From Petrotoga sp. 9PW.55.5.1 (GTDB lineage Bacteria; Thermotogota; Thermotogae; Petrotogales; Petrotogaceae), in the NCBI RefSeq assembly GCF_003265365.1, contig NZ_AUPM01000031.1, positions 49,657 to 113,656 of the forward strand: a DNA stretch of 64,000 bases, given 5' to 3'. Position numbers and translations under genes: made by a program. Each line of letters opens with the position of its first letter. The first letter of the stretch is position 1. Below, in pieces: positions 19,506-28,730 of the stretch. The notes beneath the pieces are model-generated. The model did no database searches. It worked only from the letters and a program-made list of their open reading frames with translations, and was not told where the DNA came from.

Positions 19506-19923
19506 AGAGTTCAATTACTCTTTTAAAGTTAAGGATGAAAGTTACTTATGGTCAGAGGATCAAGAAGTATTGCAATTTGGTGCCTTAAGCACAACCGCCC
19601 TTATGGCAGAGATTCATAAGTGTTGTTATGATATTCTTAAAAATGTGTTGGACGATAACCAAGTTGCAGTTGTTTCACATAGTTGCATAGACCATTTATC
19701 TTCAACACCTTATTCTTTTAAAGTTTTTATAAAATTTAAAATAACACAGGTTGTTCAGAATAGAGTCTATTTCGAAGGTGAGGTTTTTGATGAAATTAAT
19801 AAAATAGCGACATTCAAAGTTGTAAGAAATATTGTTTCTAAAAGGATTTTGAAAAAGAATTTAAATCTTAAAATGGAAAGTATAAATTTTTCTGGTCAAT
19901 TACCTAATAATAACACACACTAG
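19465..19923 (+). CDS. hot-dog fold thioesterase, fluoroacetyl-CoA thioesterase (FlK)-like
   Basis: 152 residues with the single hot-dog layout of FlK-like acyl-CoA thioesterases. The FlK catalytic pattern Thr, Glu, His is visible as [11 protein letters not shown] and later [12 protein letters not shown]; the C-terminal half carries the expected beta strands ([22 protein letters not shown]). It probably removes or protects against an unwanted acyl-CoA; the true substrate is unknown. ATG start lies inside ftsH, giving a 41-nt overlap, with GGGTGA upstream. The extension after residue 125 is poorly conserved in the family. Confidence 0.7.
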   Translation: MNTQLEKINLLKDKEFNYSFKVKDESYLWSEDQEVLQFGALSTTALMAEIHKCCYDILKNVLDDNQVAVVSHSCIDHLSSTPYSFKVFIKFKITQVVQNRVYFEGEVFDEINKIATFKVVRNIVSKRILKKNLNLKMESINFSGQLPNNNTH

Positions 19924-19974
19924 AAATCATATGACAGAAAAGTACAAAAATACATCCAAAGGGGGGAATTAAAA

Positions 19975-20703
19975 GTGGCAAAAAGAAGTATTATGATAGT
20001 AGAAGACGATCCAGCGATCTCTGAAATGTTATCCTTGAATTTAAGTAAAGAAGGTTACGAAGTAATAACGGCCGTTTCGGCAGATGAAGCTTTGAAGAAA
20101 TTAGAAGAAAAAGAAGCGGATTTTTTCATTGTAGATATTATGTTACCAGGTTCAATGGATGGATTTGATTTAATAAGAATATTGAAATCCAGTGAAGAAC
20201 ATCGTAATGCACCTGTATTGATATTAAGTGCAAAAGATGATGCAGCAGATAAAGTAGCAGGACTAGAACTAGGTAGTGATGATTATGTTACTAAACCTTT
20301 CAATGTAAGAGAGTTGATTGCCCGAATTAAAAGTATCTTTAGAAGACAAATTGCTTCAGCTCAAATGAAAGAGGAAGGGCCTAAGAAAATAACTGCAAAA
20401 GATTTGATAATTGATACAGAAAGATTGGAAGTGTGGGTAAGAGGAAAGCCGGTTAGTCTTACTCCTCTAGAATTTGATTTATTAGTTTTTCTTGCAAAAA
20501 ATGAAGGTAAAGTTTTTAGTCGAGATGTTTTACTGGACAAGTTGTGGGGATATGATTATTATGGAGATACAAGAACAGTTGATGTTCATATTAGAAGGTT
20601 AAGGACAAAGATCGAAGAAGATCCATCAAATCCAAAGTATATCATAACAGTAAGAGGTAAGGGATATAAATTCAGAGATCCTGGGAAAGAAAGAGATTAT
20701 TAG
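19975..20703 (+). CDS. OmpR/PhoB-family response regulator
   Basis: 242 residues: receiver domain (1-122) with acidic pocket EDD near the start, phospho-acceptor Asp in FFIVDIMLPGS (about 55) and KPF lysine (about 108), then a winged-helix DNA-binding domain (about 140-235, LTPLEFDLLVFLAKNEGKVFSRDVLL, RTVDVHIRRLRTKI). GTG start, GGGGGG site 8 nt upstream. The histidine kinase partner follows at 20779 but a strong terminator hairpin separates them, so regulator and kinase may be made in different amounts. Similar in layout to the DrrA/HpkA pair known from Thermotoga. Confidence 0.95.
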   Translation: MAKRSIMIVEDDPAISEMLSLNLSKEGYEVITAVSADEALKKLEEKEADFFIVDIMLPGSMDGFDLIRILKSSEEHRNAPVLILSAKDDAADKVAGLELGSDDYVTKPFNVRELIARIKSIFRRQIASAQMKEEGPKKITAKDLIIDTERLEVWVRGKPVSLTPLEFDLLVFLAKNEGKVFSRDVLLDKLWGYDYYGDTRTVDVHIRRLRTKIEEDPSNPKYIITVRGKGYKFRDPGKERDY

Positions 20704-20712
20704 TTAAATATT

Positions 20713-20746
20713 AAAAATGGCAGAGGGATATTCCTCTGCCATTTTT
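20713..20746 (+). terminator. terminator/attenuator between response regulator and kinase
   Basis: Perfect 14-bp stem AAAAATGGCAGAGG / CCTCTGCCATTTTT with loop GATATT, ending in TTTTT. Symmetrical, so it could act in both directions. It lies inside the two-component gene pair. Confidence 0.85.
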
Positions 20747-20778
20747 CCTACTACTTTTAATAAGTTAGGTGAGGAAGT

Positions 20779-22071
20779 TTGACCTATGTATATATTTTAA
20801 TTATCATTTTGTTAATTATCTTAAATATATTACTTTTCTTAGCATATTATAGGAAAAAACAGGAAGAAAAGTCTTATAAACAACTTAAAAATGAAATTGC
20901 GAAAAGCATCGACCTAAATATAAAAAACCCTGTTAATGATTTCCTTCTTCATCAATTGAATTTTTTCATTCAAAATCTTCAAGAAAAATATAAATCTGAA
21001 AAAAACAAAAGAAGGAATATTTTTTCGATTTTAGATAATCTTTCAGAGGGAGTAATTTTGGTTTCCATAAATCACGATGAGATTATTAGAGTAGATTTTG
21101 CTAATTCTTTTGCAAAAAATATTTTTAATACTGAAGAATTTGTTGGAAGGACTTTAACAGAAGTAATCGATAATCATAATTTGATTGAACTGGCTCTAAA
21201 AAGTTTTAAAATTAACGATAATGTAGATGAAGATATATCGTTTTATTATCCAGAGAAAAAATATTTCAGGTGTCAAGTAAAATCAATCGGTGTAGAAAAT
21301 TATAGGGTAATAATTTTATTAGATATTACTAAAGAGAAGAATTTAGAGAATTTAAGAAGGGAATTCTTAACCATAATGTCTCATGAAATGAGGACTCCTT
21401 TATCAGTTATCAGTGGTTATTTAGAAACAGTTTTAAATGAACCTAATCTTGATGAAGAAATATATATCTCATTAAAAAAAGTAGAAGAAGAAACTTCTCG
21501 TTTAACGCGAATGTTTAATGATTTACTTGATATTGAGCGATTAGAAAAGAATATTGGAGAAGAAAAACGATTTGTTTATTTTAATTTTTCAAATACAATA
21601 AAAAGGGCCTATGATTTCTTTAAAATCGTGTCCGACAATTTATTTGTAGAGTTCGAAAAACAAGTTGAAGAAGATATATATATATTTGGAAATGAAGATA
21701 GATTATTACAAGTAGTGTATAATATTTTAGACAATTCTTTTAAGTTTACCTCTTTAAAAGAAAAAGGACAAAAAAAAGTATGGTTAAGATTATATCAGAG
21801 TAGCAACGAAGTTATTTTAGAAATTGAAGATACCGGAATAGGGATTCCTTCTAAAGAGATGAAGAAAATTTTTAACTTATTCTATCGAGTAGACAAGTCT
21901 AGAACAAGGCAAGTTCCAGGTTTGGGGATTGGTCTATATATTGTAAAAACCATACTAGAATCTCATGGAGCTAGAATATACTTGGATAGTGAAGAAAATA
22001 ACGGAACATTATTTCAAATAATTATTCCGACTAATAAAAATGCTTTGAATAGAACAGAAAAATCATTTTAA
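20779..22071 (+). CDS. membrane-anchored PAS sensor histidine kinase
   Basis: 430 residues: one N-terminal TM helix (about 3-23), a short linker helix, a PAS-like domain (about 75-190, IFSILDNLSEGVILVSINHDE), HisKA with SHEMRTPLSVISGYLETV (His about 205) and HATPase (NILDNSFKFTS, DTGIGIP, GLGIGLYIVKTIL). It phosphorylates the regulator encoded just upstream. TTG start with AGGTGAGG 5 nt before it. No extracellular domain, so the signal is probably cytoplasmic or membrane-borne; the overall design matches PhoR/HpkA-type kinases. Confidence 0.93.
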   Translation: MTYVYILIIILLIILNILLFLAYYRKKQEEKSYKQLKNEIAKSIDLNIKNPVNDFLLHQLNFFIQNLQEKYKSEKNKRRNIFSILDNLSEGVILVSINHDEIIRVDFANSFAKNIFNTEEFVGRTLTEVIDNHNLIELALKSFKINDNVDEDISFYYPEKKYFRCQVKSIGVENYRVIILLDITKEKNLENLRREFLTIMSHEMRTPLSVISGYLETVLNEPNLDEEIYISLKKVEEETSRLTRMFNDLLDIERLEKNIGEEKRFVYFNFSNTIKRAYDFFKIVSDNLFVEFEKQVEEDIYIFGNEDRLLQVVYNILDNSFKFTSLKEKGQKKVWLRLYQSSNEVILEIEDTGIGIPSKEMKKIFNLFYRVDKSRTRQVPGLGIGLYIVKTILESHGARIYLDSEENNGTLFQIIIPTNKNALNRTEKSF

Positions 22072-22096
22072 TATTCTTCATAGGAGGTTATTTGCT

Positions 22097-23410
22097 TTGA
22101 GGCCATACGATATAATTAAAACCAAAAGAGATAAAGGGAGAAATACTCGAGAAGAGATAGAATTTATGATAAAGGGATATTTGGATAATATTATACCTGA
22201 TTATCAAATATCTGCATGGTTGATGGCAATATTTTTTAATCATTTAAACGAAGAAGAAAGTTTTAATCTTACAGATGTAATGTTAAAAAGTGGGGACTTA
22301 ATAGATTTATCTCAAATAAAGGGTAAAAAAATAGATAAACATTCTACTGGAGGAGTTGGAGATAAAACTACATTAGCAATAGCCCCAATGGTAGCTACAT
22401 TAGGTATTAAAGTAGCAAAGCTTTCGGGAAGGGCTTTAGGTCATACCGGGGGAACTATTGATAAATTAGAAGCCATTCCAGGTTTTAGATCTTCTTTAAG
22501 TACCCAAGAGTTTATTAAAATAGCCAATGACGTGGGGGTTGTTGTCGCTGGTCAAACAGGAAATATTGCTCCGGCAGATAAAAAATTGTATTCATTGAGA
22601 GATGCAACCGCTACAGTTGAAGAATTATCCTTAATTGCTTCAAGTATAATGAGTAAAAAACTTGCAGTGTTAAGTGATGGTATTGTTTTAGACATTAAAG
22701 TAGGGTCTGGGGCCTTTATGAAAGATATTGACAAAGCTAAAGAACTAGGAAGAATTATGTTGAATATTTCAAAGAAATATAATAAAAAGGCAGTGGCTCT
22801 GATAACTAATATGAATCAACCTTTAGGGAACAAAATAGGTAATGCTTTAGAAGTATTAGAAGCTATAGAAACCGTTAAAGGAAATGGTCCAAGAGATTTC
22901 AGCAAACTGTGTTTAGAATTATCCGCCTATATGGTAGAATTATCTGGTATAATACCCTATAAAGAAGCTAAAGAAAAATTGAAGAAAAATATAGAAGATG
23001 GATCAGTAAAGGAAAAAATGAAAGAGTGGATAAAGGCCCAAGGTGGGAATGAACTTGTAGTTGAAGAACCTTATAAATACTTAGAGATATCCGAAAATGT
23101 TGTAGAGTTTTCCTCCCCCCAAAAGGGTTATATAACAAGTATAAATACAGAAAAAGTAGGTTCCGCTTCAATGGTTTTGGGTGCAGGAAGAGAAAAGAAA
23201 GAGGATGCTATCGATACAACCGTAGGAATAGAAATATTGAAAAAACTTGGTGATAGAGTGGAAAAGGGAGAACCCATAGCTAAGTTGTATGTTGGTTCTA
23301 AAAGTCATGTAGATAACTCCTTAAAATTTTTAAAAGAAGCTTATAAGATAGAAGAACAATTACCCGAAAATTTAGAAAATAAAGTAATTTTTGATGTCTT
23401 ATTTAATTGA
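22097..23410 (+). CDS. pyrimidine-nucleoside (thymidine) phosphorylase
   Basis: 437 residues, full-length for the family. The signature SGRALGHTGGTIDKLEAIPGF (residues about 112-132) and the phosphate-binding KHSTGGVGDKTT are intact, as is the C-terminal lobe starting SPQKGYITSINTE. It cleaves uridine, thymidine or deoxyuridine to base and (deoxy)ribose 1-phosphate for salvage. TTG start with AGGAGG. It follows the kinase gene by 25 nt and could be cotranscribed with it. Whether it is Pdp (broad) or DeoA (thymidine) cannot be settled from sequence alone. Confidence 0.93.
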   Translation: MRPYDIIKTKRDKGRNTREEIEFMIKGYLDNIIPDYQISAWLMAIFFNHLNEEESFNLTDVMLKSGDLIDLSQIKGKKIDKHSTGGVGDKTTLAIAPMVATLGIKVAKLSGRALGHTGGTIDKLEAIPGFRSSLSTQEFIKIANDVGVVVAGQTGNIAPADKKLYSLRDATATVEELSLIASSIMSKKLAVLSDGIVLDIKVGSGAFMKDIDKAKELGRIMLNISKKYNKKAVALITNMNQPLGNKIGNALEVLEAIETVKGNGPRDFSKLCLELSAYMVELSGIIPYKEAKEKLKKNIEDGSVKEKMKEWIKAQGGNELVVEEPYKYLEISENVVEFSSPQKGYITSINTEKVGSASMVLGAGREKKEDAIDTTVGIEILKKLGDRVEKGEPIAKLYVGSKSHVDNSLKFLKEAYKIEEQLPENLENKVIFDVLFN

Positions 23411-23440
23411 AAAGGTAAGATTATGGAGGATCATTATTTG

Positions 23441-25129
23441 ATGAAAAAATATTTCACATTGTTTTTGTTTCTTTTTATAGCTATAATTTCGTTAGCGGCT
23501 GAAGCGGTATTTTTGTTTGAGTCGCGATCTCCAGTTACTATCGATGCTATTAAAAACCAAGGTAATTTTTATGTAAAAGTTGATGATCTTGTTTACTTTG
23601 ATTCAATGGTAATTAACCGTACTTCTAGGATTATATATATTATATATAACAAAGATGTTTTAGAAATAAGTTTGAACGATTATTATTCCAAGTTAAATTT
23701 TATAAATAAATATGATGACTCTGTTCTCATATTGGGTAAAGATGTATACTTAAGAGAAGATGCTTTATCAGCTTTTTTGAAATTGAACACTTTTAAAAAT
23801 CTTGATACAATATATTTTTATTCCAGAGTTCCTAAAATTACTGACTTAAAAGTTGGAACTAATCAAATAGATATTTCTTTTAACACAGAACTACCAAATA
23901 ACTCTATAACTCTAACCCAAATATCACAAGAAAATGGCTATTTACTAAGTATAAAACCTATATCTCCCTTAGAAAAAATACCCGCTAACGTAGATTATTC
24001 TTATTCCAACAACACTGTTTATTTAAAATTCAGAAGCGATTTTAGTTACGATATAATTCTAGAAGGAGAAAATTTAAGTATTGTTATGCAAAGTGATCTT
24101 CTTACAGATGGTTTATTAAAGTCAGATACAGCAACTAGTCAAACAAGAGATGGTTTTAAATATGTGGAAAGAGTAGAGGAATTAAACGGTCAAAAGTTAA
24201 AAATATATATGGCGACAATAGATCCAAGAAAATATGAAGTAAAAATTGATTTAAACCAATTGGGTGTTCGTTCGGATGTAGCTACATACTTAAATGATAA
24301 AAATCCTCTTTTTTCAGTAAACGCTTCCTTTTTTGATCCACAAACTTTAGAACCTGTGGGTAATATAATGTCTGAAGGGGAGTTATTACATTTAAGTTCT
24401 TATTCGAGACCAGCTTTTATTATTTCAAAAAATTCTAATGCCGATATAGATTATATAAAATTAGAATATCAAATGAAGATCAACAATTTATTATTTTGGG
24501 TGAAGTCAATAAATTCAAATTGGAAAGGTGATGTAAAGTTATACACCCATCATTATAAAGGCGATATTTTCGAACAACCCGAAGCATATTCCTTTTTGTT
24601 ATTAGATAAAAACGATAAAATAATTTCTAAAAACAAAAATATTCCCAGAGAAAATGAAAAGTTATTAGCTATAGATAAAAAGTATGAAAAATATCTCTCT
24701 AGTATATCAATCGGAGACCAAGTTGAATTTACTTTAAACAAAAGTGAAAACTTGTTATCTGATCCAGTTTTACTTATAGAAGGAGGACCTATTTTATTAA
24801 ATCCTGATTTTAATGATGAACAAATACAGGCAGAGAAAAGAAGTTATTCTAATGGAATAATATATAGTAAAAGTCCTAGAAGTCTAGTAGCGATAGATAA
24901 TCAAGGGAATGTAAATTTGATGGTAATTGAGGGGTATGATAACCCCGATGTCGGAGTTACATACGATGAAGCAAGAAATTTGCTAATAAATATGGGGAAT
25001 TTTACAAAAGCAATGTTATTAGATGGAGGAAGTTCCTCTATAGTATATTATGATGGCAAGATACAAAATTATAAAGACGGAAAAACAAGAAGCAATATAC
25101 CTGTACTTATCAGTGTCTATGAAAAATGA
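23441..25129 (+). CDS. exported phosphodiester glycosidase family (NAGPA-domain) protein
   Basis: About 562 residues. Signal peptide MKKYFTLFLFLFIAIISLA; residues about 25-230 contain copper-amine-oxidase-like/AMIN-like beta repeats; the C-terminal half (about 240-560) is a NAGPA-type domain, seen in NASFFDPQTLEPVGNIMSEG, a GGP turn (EGGPILL) and the conserved end AMLLDGGSSS. Domains of this type act on sugar phosphodiesters or cell-wall glycans outside the membrane. GGAGGA lies 7 nt before an in-frame TTG (23438) and 10 nt before the ATG (23441); either could start. The substrate is unknown. Confidence 0.8.
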   Translation: MKKYFTLFLFLFIAIISLAAEAVFLFESRSPVTIDAIKNQGNFYVKVDDLVYFDSMVINRTSRIIYIIYNKDVLEISLNDYYSKLNFINKYDDSVLILGKDVYLREDALSAFLKLNTFKNLDTIYFYSRVPKITDLKVGTNQIDISFNTELPNNSITLTQISQENGYLLSIKPISPLEKIPANVDYSYSNNTVYLKFRSDFSYDIILEGENLSIVMQSDLLTDGLLKSDTATSQTRDGFKYVERVEELNGQKLKIYMATIDPRKYEVKIDLNQLGVRSDVATYLNDKNPLFSVNASFFDPQTLEPVGNIMSEGELLHLSSYSRPAFIISKNSNADIDYIKLEYQMKINNLLFWVKSINSNWKGDVKLYTHHYKGDIFEQPEAYSFLLLDKNDKIISKNKNIPRENEKLLAIDKKYEKYLSSISIGDQVEFTLNKSENLLSDPVLLIEGGPILLNPDFNDEQIQAEKRSYSNGIIYSKSPRSLVAIDNQGNVNLMVIEGYDNPDVGVTYDEARNLLINMGNFTKAMLLDGGSSSIVYYDGKIQNYKDGKTRSNIPVLISVYEK

Positions 25130-25172
25130 TATCTCATAGATATACAAATAGCTTAAGAGATGGAGGGGTAAT

Positions 25173-27245
25173 ATGAGAGAATATAAAGCAGAAGAAAAAA
25201 GAATTGTAGGATTTTTTGGACATCATGGGTGTGGAAAAACTACGCTTATGGATGATATCCTAGTAAATTATGATTCAGCTGACAGGATAGGTCAAAGATA
25301 CTTAGATAAGGATCCTGTAGAAAAAGAAAAGGGAGCAACATTTTCCAACCATATATTTTCAATTGATTTAGATAATACGAGAACTTATTTCTTTGATACC
25401 CCCGGTTCTTTGGATTTCATTGGTGATATACAGATTGCCATGAACACAGTTGACAATGTAGTTATAGTAATTAACGCATCATCTGGAATAGAAGTAACTA
25501 CCGAAAGAATTTGGAATATGACTCGTGATTTTAATAAACCTGTGATGATTTTTATAAACCAAATGGACAAAGAAGAAGCAAACTATGAATCTCTAATTCA
25601 AGAGCTCAAAGAAACTTTTGAAGATGGGATTAGGGTGGTTCCTTTTCAAGTTCCTATGGGAAAAGGAAGTAATTTCAAAGGAACCGTGAACCTTTTATCA
25701 AAAGAAACATTTATCTATGAAGGAAATAGCGGTAAAGCAATAAAACAAAGTGAACTACCTGAAGAAAGCAAGGAACTTTTTGAAACATATAGATCTGAAT
25801 TAATCGAGGATATTGTTGAAAATAATGAAGAACTTATGGAAAAGTATTTTGAATCTGGAGAGGAAGGATTAACCCAAGAAGAGCTAGTTTCAGCGCTTCA
25901 TAAAGCTTACGATGAAAATAAAATTATACCAGTATTTATAGGATCAGCAACTAAGAATATTGGCATTGATCAACTTTTAGAAGCTATTGAGAAATTTGGT
26001 ATGACTACCTCTGAAAGAAAATTCTTTACGGAAAATGGTGAGGAAATAAGCCCCAGTCAAGAAGATTCTTTCTTAGGTCTTTTTGTTAAAAATGAAGTAG
26101 ATCCTTTCGTTGGTAAACTTACATATTTAAGAGTTTTAAGGGGATCTTTAAAAGCTGGATCTACAATTTACGTAGTTGAAGAAAACTCGAGAGAAAAAAT
26201 ATCTCATTTAACTATACCTAGATTTGAAAAAAATGAAGAAATTGAACAAGCTGGAGTTGGAGATATCTTAGTTATTCCAAAACTGAAATCAGGTAAAATC
26301 AATCAAACTGTTTCGGGAGAAGAATCGAATATCAAGTTAAAATTACCTGAATTTCCTGAACCAATGATTTCTAAGTCAATTTCTCCAAAGTCCAAAAATG
26401 AAATTGATAAGATTACTGAATCGTTAGCAAAAATCGCTGACTCTGATCCTACTTTTAAGTGGGAATTTGATCCTGAAATCGGAGAAACAGTTATAAGTGG
26501 AATGGGTAGCATCCATTTAGAAATTATGGTAGAAAAACTCAAAAAGAACTTTGGGATTGATTTTGAAGTAGGAAAACCCAAGATTGCTTACAAAGAAACT
26601 ATTAGAAGCAAATCTCAAGCAGAATATAAACACAAGAAACAAACAGGCGGTCATGGACAATACGGACACGTTAAAATAGAAATAGAACCGTTAGAAAGAG
26701 GAAAAGGGTATGAGTTTGTTGATAAGATAGTAGGAGGAGTAATTCCTAAAAACTTTATTCCTTCAGTAGATAAAGGAATTAGAGAGGCCATTAAAAAGGG
26801 AGTATTAGCGGGATTCCCAGTTGTGGATATTCGTGTTACTCTTTTCGACGGTTCTTATCATGAAGTGGATTCTTCAGATATTTCATTTCAAATAGCCGCA
26901 AGACATGCTTTTAAAATAGCTATGGAAAGCGATAATCCAGTTATTTTAGAACCTATAATGCATGTTGAGATATTTTTACCAACAGAAAATACAGGGGATG
27001 TTATAGGTGAAATAACAGCAAAAAGAGGAAGACCGTTAGGAATGGAATCGGTAGGTAAAGGATACGATAAAATACTAGCAGAAATTCCTTTAGCAGAAAT
27101 GTTGGATTTTTCACCTAGACTTAGTTCGATATCTTCAGGGAAAGCTTATTTTACTATGAAATTTTCTCATTATTCTGAAGTTACACCTGATATTCAAAAT
27201 AAAATTATAGAAGAAAGAAAAAGAGAAGAAGAATCAGAAAAGTAA
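25173..27245 (+). CDS. elongation factor G-like translational GTPase (second EF-G type)
   Basis: 690 residues with all five EF-G domains. G1 is GHHGCGKT (16-23), G3 DTPGSLDF, G4 NQMD rather than NKMD, and the switch I segment is divergent (KEKGATFSNHIFSID instead of the RGITI form). Domain IV keeps the KHKKQTGGHGQYGHVKIEIEP segment. These are features of the EF-G-like/EF-G2 paralogues, some of which translocate or act in recycling and others have unclear roles. No ribosomal protein genes are nearby, which also argues against the main fusA. ATG start with GGAGGGG upstream; single gene with its own terminator. Confidence 0.88.
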   Translation: MREYKAEEKRIVGFFGHHGCGKTTLMDDILVNYDSADRIGQRYLDKDPVEKEKGATFSNHIFSIDLDNTRTYFFDTPGSLDFIGDIQIAMNTVDNVVIVINASSGIEVTTERIWNMTRDFNKPVMIFINQMDKEEANYESLIQELKETFEDGIRVVPFQVPMGKGSNFKGTVNLLSKETFIYEGNSGKAIKQSELPEESKELFETYRSELIEDIVENNEELMEKYFESGEEGLTQEELVSALHKAYDENKIIPVFIGSATKNIGIDQLLEAIEKFGMTTSERKFFTENGEEISPSQEDSFLGLFVKNEVDPFVGKLTYLRVLRGSLKAGSTIYVVEENSREKISHLTIPRFEKNEEIEQAGVGDILVIPKLKSGKINQTVSGEESNIKLKLPEFPEPMISKSISPKSKNEIDKITESLAKIADSDPTFKWEFDPEIGETVISGMGSIHLEIMVEKLKKNFGIDFEVGKPKIAYKETIRSKSQAEYKHKKQTGGHGQYGHVKIEIEPLERGKGYEFVDKIVGGVIPKNFIPSVDKGIREAIKKGVLAGFPVVDIRVTLFDGSYHEVDSSDISFQIAARHAFKIAMESDNPVILEPIMHVEIFLPTENTGDVIGEITAKRGRPLGMESVGKGYDKILAEIPLAEMLDFSPRLSSISSGKAYFTMKFSHYSEVTPDIQNKIIEERKREEESEK

Positions 27246-27268
27246 AATGGGGCTTTTGCCCCATTTTT
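27244..27268 (+). terminator. Rho-independent terminator after the EF-G-like gene
   Basis: AAAATGGGGC, loop TTTT, GCCCCATTTTT: a 10-bp perfect stem whose left arm begins in the stop codon. Confidence 0.9.
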
Positions 27269-27301
27269 GAATTAAGGATATAAACTGCCGGGAGGAATAA
27301 A

Positions 27302-27829
27302 ATGTCAATAACAACAAAAACTGGAGACAAGGGAGAAACATCATTATGGAGTGGAGAACGCATTTCAAAAGATTCTATTAGAGTAGAAGCGTATGGAACT
27401 ATAGATGAATTAAATTCATTTATTTCTGAAGCTTCTCATTATTTAAAATCTTCGGAATCAAAAAAAATATTAAAAGAAGTACAAAACGATCTTTTTAAAG
27501 TTGCAGGACAGTTAGCTTCAAAAAGTAGAAATTATATACACCCTGTTAGCGAAGAAGATGTTCAAAGAATTACAAAATACATAGAAAACTTTGAAAAAAG
27601 AATAAATCTAAAAGGATTCGTAATCCCAGGAAAAACTTTACAATCTTCAAAGTTGGATGTATGCAGAGCTATTACAAGAAGAGCAGAGAGAAGAATAATA
27701 ACTTTGGATAAAAATGAAAAAGTATCAGAGCAGTTGAAAAAATATATGAACAGACTTTCTGATTTGTTATTCATATTGGCTCGTCTAGAAGAGTATCTTG
27801 TAGATTCCATTGAATATAAAAAGTGGTAA
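27302..27829 (+). CDS. cob(I)alamin adenosyltransferase, PduO/MMAB type
   Basis: 175 residues. Transfers the adenosyl group of ATP to cob(I)alamin to form coenzyme B12. Family marks: N-terminal TKTGDKGETSLWSG phosphate loop, VEAYGTIDELNSFI, and the C-terminal helix RAITRRAERRI followed by YMNRLSDLLFILAR. Full length for a single-domain MMAB. ATG with CGGGAGGA upstream. First gene of a three-gene run with DUF503 and YqeK. No B12-dependent enzyme lies in the window. Confidence 0.93.
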   Translation: MSITTKTGDKGETSLWSGERISKDSIRVEAYGTIDELNSFISEASHYLKSSESKKILKEVQNDLFKVAGQLASKSRNYIHPVSEEDVQRITKYIENFEKRINLKGFVIPGKTLQSSKLDVCRAITRRAERRIITLDKNEKVSEQLKKYMNRLSDLLFILARLEEYLVDSIEYKKW

Positions 27830-27839
27830 GAGGTATAAG

Positions 27840-28121
27840 ATGTTTTGCATCAAAATTGAATTAAAAATAAAATTATTTGGTATAAATTCATTAAAAGAGA
27901 AAAGATCAATCGTCAAGAGTTTACTTAACGATCTTAGAAAAAAATACAATGTTTCAGCTTTGGAAGGGAATTATAATGATTCCAAAAATCATTTAGGTAT
28001 ATTTATTTCTTCCTTAAGCCAAAGTCAAGACTACTTACTGAATCTGATGGATAACATAGAAAATGAAATAGAAAATTTTCAAGGATTAGAAGTTGAAGAA
28101 GATGATTATATAATATTTTAG
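27840..28121 (+). CDS. DUF503 (YlxP-like) small protein
   Basis: 93 residues from ATG 27840, which follows AAGAGG by 6 nt; an upstream in-frame ATG (27810) lies inside the adenosyltransferase gene and has no site. Matches the DUF503/YlxP pattern: short hydrophobic strand, then SLKEKRSIVKSLLNDLRKKYNVSALEG, and a C-terminal acidic strand. YlxP members sit near ribosome maturation genes and are thought to bind RNA or ribosomes, but the function is not established. Confidence 0.8.
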   Translation: MFCIKIELKIKLFGINSLKEKRSIVKSLLNDLRKKYNVSALEGNYNDSKNHLGIFISSLSQSQDYLLNLMDNIENEIENFQGLEVEEDDYIIF

Positions 28122-28152
28122 ATTAATTATAGATACTCGGGAGGTTCGAATT

Positions 28153-28728
28153 ATAAATTATTTTAAAATAATTGAAGAACTTAAAAATTATCTAAATGTA
28201 ACTATTAAATCAAAAAAAAGATTAGAACATATATACAGCGTAGTAGAATTTTCAAAAACGCTTGCAAATATTCATTCATTATCAAAAGAAAAAATGACTA
28301 TAGCCGCATTGAGCCATGATTTATTTAGAGATGTAAAAACAGATAAATTGATTAAAATTTCTCATATTTATGGAATAACACTCGATCAGTTTGATAAAAT
28401 AAAACCTATACTTTTGCACGGTAAGATTGGTGCTGAATTCTTAAGAAGAAAATATAAAATTGATGATGAGATATATCAAGCAGTTTATTATCATACGAGT
28501 GGATACGAACATATGAAAAAAATTGGAAAAGCGTTGGTAATATCTGACTCAGCAGCAGATGGAAGGGATTATGATGGTTTAGAAGAACTAAGAAAAATTT
28601 CTTTTTCATCACTAGATGAAGGCTATAAATTAGTAATAAAAAACAAGATTAATTACGCCTTATTAAAAAACAGATTTATATTGGAACAAACGGTAAAAAC
28701 ATGGAACAAAATGTGTAGAGTAGAGTAA
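28153..28728 (+). CDS. yqeK: YqeK-family HD hydrolase (Ap4A hydrolase type), apparent AUA start
   Basis: HD-domain protein, about 191 residues. YqeK enzymes cleave diadenosine tetraphosphate symmetrically to two ADP. Metal ligands visible: His in RLEHIYSVVEF, HD in ALSHDLFRD, later HGKIGAEFLRRKY and YYHTSG, and the SDSAADGRDY motif near the end. The first ATG (28294) has no site and would delete the first metal-ligand histidine and most of the first helix. GGGAGGT (28139-28145) is followed by ATT at 28150 and ATA at 28153 in frame, with no ATG, GTG or TTG between. AUA with 7-nt spacing is proposed. Convergent with the M23 peptidase, 2 nt apart. Confidence 0.85.
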   Translation: MNYFKIIEELKNYLNVTIKSKKRLEHIYSVVEFSKTLANIHSLSKEKMTIAALSHDLFRDVKTDKLIKISHIYGITLDQFDKIKPILLHGKIGAEFLRRKYKIDDEIYQAVYYHTSGYEHMKKIGKALVISDSAADGRDYDGLEELRKISFSSLDEGYKLVIKNKINYALLKNRFILEQTVKTWNKMCRVE

Positions 28729-28730
28729 AA

